Shown here in pieces: positions 12,999-14,237 of a stretch of 14,237 nt of DNA (the stretch's first letter is position 1; each line of letters begins with the position of its first letter). Where the stretch lies: the NCBI GenBank assembly GCA_002418985.1, contig DIFE01000140.1:1-14237 (forward strand), read 5' to 3'. The notes under the pieces are model-generated. The model was not told the origin of the DNA, made no database searches, and saw only the letters and a list, made by a program, of their open reading frames with translations. The position numbers were made by a program, and so were the translations under genes. The stretch is from Deltaproteobacteria bacterium UBA5756 (GTDB taxonomy: Bacteria > Desulfobacterota > Syntrophorhabdia > Syntrophorhabdales > Syntrophorhabdaceae).

Positions 12999-13285
12999 TA
13001 CGCACCCTCAAAAATCGTGATTTTGTCCTTCGGACTCAGCTTCACAATGGCCTTCTTCCAATCCGACCGCTTGCCTGCGTAGCGTCCGAGACGTTTCTTT
13101 TTTCCTTCCATGTTCGATACATGTACATCCATTACCTTGACCTTGAAGAGCTTCTCCACGGCCTTTCTGATCTCTATCTTGTTTGCACTTCGTGCTACCT
13201 CGAAGACGTACTGGTTTCCCGTATCTTTCACCAGTGTACTTTTCTCAGTAATGATGGGCCGCAGGATGATATCGTATTCGTTCAT
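12998..13285 (-). CDS. rplW: 50S ribosomal protein L23
   Basis: Large-subunit protein at the tunnel exit (95 residues), the main docking point for trigger factor and SRP. The start MNEYDIILRPIITEKST is typical. VFEVARSANKIEIRKAVEKL (27-46), with FKVKVMDVHVSNM after it, matches the conserved core, followed by the basic loop EGKKKRLGRYAGKRSDWKKA (about 60-79). Its ATG overlaps the rplD stop as ATGA (4 nt), and its own stop overlaps the rplB start. Confidence 0.98.
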   Translation of the reverse strand: MNEYDIILRPIITEKSTLVKDTGNQYVFEVARSANKIEIRKAVEKLFKVKVMDVHVSNMEGKKKRLGRYAGKRSDWKKAIVKLSPKDKITIFEGA

Positions 13286-13905
13286 GATGCCAGCACCTCT
13301 TCAACTTTTTTCAACGCGTCGACCGTCATGATGAGCTGTTCGTGGCGGATAATGTCATAGACATTCAGCCCCTCCACTCTCAACACCTTGACGTAGGGAA
13401 TGTTCCGCGCCGACTTCTCGACCGTCTCGTCCTTCTTGTCGATGATGAACAGAGGCTTCGTCAGGCTTAATGTCCTGACGATCCCGAAAAATGTCTTCGT
13501 GCTGATATCGGCCAATTCGAGCTTATCGAGAACCTTCATGTTTGAACCGCTATTCCTGACGGTAAGGGCCGACCTGAGTGCGCTCCTTCTGACCTTTTTG
13601 GGAACGGAGTAACTGTAGTCCCGCGGTTGAGGCCCGAAAGTAGTGCCGCCGCCCACCATCACCGGCGAACGGGACGACCCGCGCCGTGCCTGGCCCGTGC
13701 CTTTCTGTTTGTAAGGTTTGCGGCCGCCACCGGAAACTTCCGTGCGTCCTTTTGTCTTGGCGGTCCCTCTCCTGCGGTTGGCAAGCTGCATCTTGACCAC
13801 GTCATGGATAAGATGCTCTTTGACCTCGCAGTTGAAGATCTCGTCCTTTATTTCAACTTCTCCAACCTTTGCACCCTCTATATTCAGTATGTCTGTGACT
13901 GCCAT
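13282..13905 (-). CDS. rplD: 50S ribosomal protein L4
   Basis: Large-subunit protein (207 residues). Its extended loop reaches into the exit tunnel and includes residues 57-103, with GGRKPYKQKGTGQARRGSSR at about 60-79 and GPQPRDYSYSVPKKVR after it. The globular part ends with the pattern NVYDIIRHEQLIMTVDALKK. In E. coli L4 also represses the S10 operon at its leader; the leader is outside this window. The ATG has AGGAGC upstream, overlapping the rpsJ stop. The notable point is context. It follows rpsJ directly by 9 nt, whereas rplC (L3) normally lies between them. Confidence 0.98.
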   Translation of the reverse strand: MAVTDILNIEGAKVGEVEIKDEIFNCEVKEHLIHDVVKMQLANRRRGTAKTKGRTEVSGGGRKPYKQKGTGQARRGSSRSPVMVGGGTTFGPQPRDYSYSVPKKVRRSALRSALTVRNSGSNMKVLDKLELADISTKTFFGIVRTLSLTKPLFIIDKKDETVEKSARNIPYVKVLRVEGLNVYDIIRHEQLIMTVDALKKVEEVLAS

Positions 13906-13917
13906 AACCTGCTCCTA
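13906..13917 (-). promoter_or_regulatory. rplD ribosome-binding site spanning the rpsJ/rplD junction, where rplC is missing
   Basis: On the minus strand the rpsJ stop TAG is directly continued by GAGCAGGTT and then the rplD ATG. This forms TAGGAGC, a good Shine-Dalgarno sequence about 7 nt before the start. The 9-nt space holds nothing else, so the L3 gene is cleanly absent with no visible remnant. Confidence 0.8.
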
Positions 13918-14220
13918 AGATTTGATCTCCACATCTACTCCGGCCGCCAGTTCGAGCTTCATAAGGGCATCAACCGTTTGCTGTGTGGGATCGACGATGT
14001 CCATCAACCGTTTATGTGTACGGATCTCAAACTGTTCCCGTGACTTCTTGTCGATGTGCGGCGATCTCAAGACTGTAAACTTCTGTATTCTTGTCGGTAG
14101 CGGTACCGGTCCGATCACCTGCGCGCCTGTCTTTTTGGCCGCATCGACAATCTCTTTCACGGACTGATCCAGCAGTCTGTGATCAAACGCTTTCAGGCAT
14201 ATCCTGATTCTCTGCCGCAT
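13915..14220 (-). CDS. rpsJ: 30S ribosomal protein S10 / NusE
   Basis: First gene of the run inside the window (101 residues). S10 belongs to the 30S head and also serves as NusE in transcription antitermination, binding NusB and NusG. MRQRIRICLKAFDHRLLDQS, GPVPLPTRIQKFTVLRSPHI (37-56) and SREQFEIRTHKRLMDIVDPT (60-79) are diagnostic. The ATG is preceded by AAAGGGGAA, with the site just inside the window. Any promoter, L4-type leader or upstream genes such as tuf and fusA lie beyond 14237 and cannot be seen. Confidence 0.98.
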   Translation of the reverse strand: MRQRIRICLKAFDHRLLDQSVKEIVDAAKKTGAQVIGPVPLPTRIQKFTVLRSPHIDKKSREQFEIRTHKRLMDIVDPTQQTVDALMKLELAAGVDVEIKS

Positions 14221-14237
14221 TGTAATTCCCCTTTATT

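Overview
The window is almost entirely a bacterial ribosomal-protein superoperon on the minus strand, read from about 14220 down to 413. It fuses the S10, spc and alpha gene clusters into one unbroken run of 29 protein genes, then a tRNA-Gln, then a strong rho-independent terminator. The organism is clearly bacterial. The gene set, a C+ type L24 with an extra zinc ribbon, and an L17 with a long Lys/Glu/Ala tail remind me of Deltaproteobacteria (Desulfobacterota and relatives). That placement is an inference from memory and is not established by the window.

Layout in transcription order. S10 cluster: rpsJ, rplD, rplW, rplB, rpsS, rplV, rpsC, rplP, rpmC, rpsQ. spc cluster: rplN, rplX, rplE, rpsN, rpsH, rplF, rplR, rpsE, rpmD, rplO, secY. 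Then map, infA, rpmJ. alpha cluster: rpsM, rpsK, rpsD, rpoA, rplQ. The tRNA-Gln(CUG) begins 7 nt after the rplQ stop. A hairpin with a T-run follows 10 nt after the tRNA CCA end.

Genes are packed with gaps of -20 to +21 nt. The one exception is 57 nt between secY and map. Several junctions are overlapping TAATG or ATGA stop/starts, which suggests translational coupling. There is no room inside the run for long regulatory leaders. The main promoter must lie beyond 14237, upstream of rpsJ.

Two departures from the usual order stand out. rplC (ribosomal protein L3) is missing from between rpsJ and rplD, where only a 9-nt ribosome-binding spacer remains. adk, often found between secY and map, is also absent. 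L3 is a core large-subunit protein, so its gene should be elsewhere in the genome.

Beyond the terminator (1-412) the sequence changes character. It is more AT-rich and carries the C-terminal piece of a tyrosine recombinase (integrase) on the plus strand, pointing at the tRNA 3' end. An 11-bp tandem repeat lies between the two. This looks like the scar or edge of an integrative element that used tRNA-Gln as its attachment site. I see no convincing sign of a wholly new biological system. The best leads are the missing rplC, the tRNA embedded in the operon, and the tRNA/integrase boundary.
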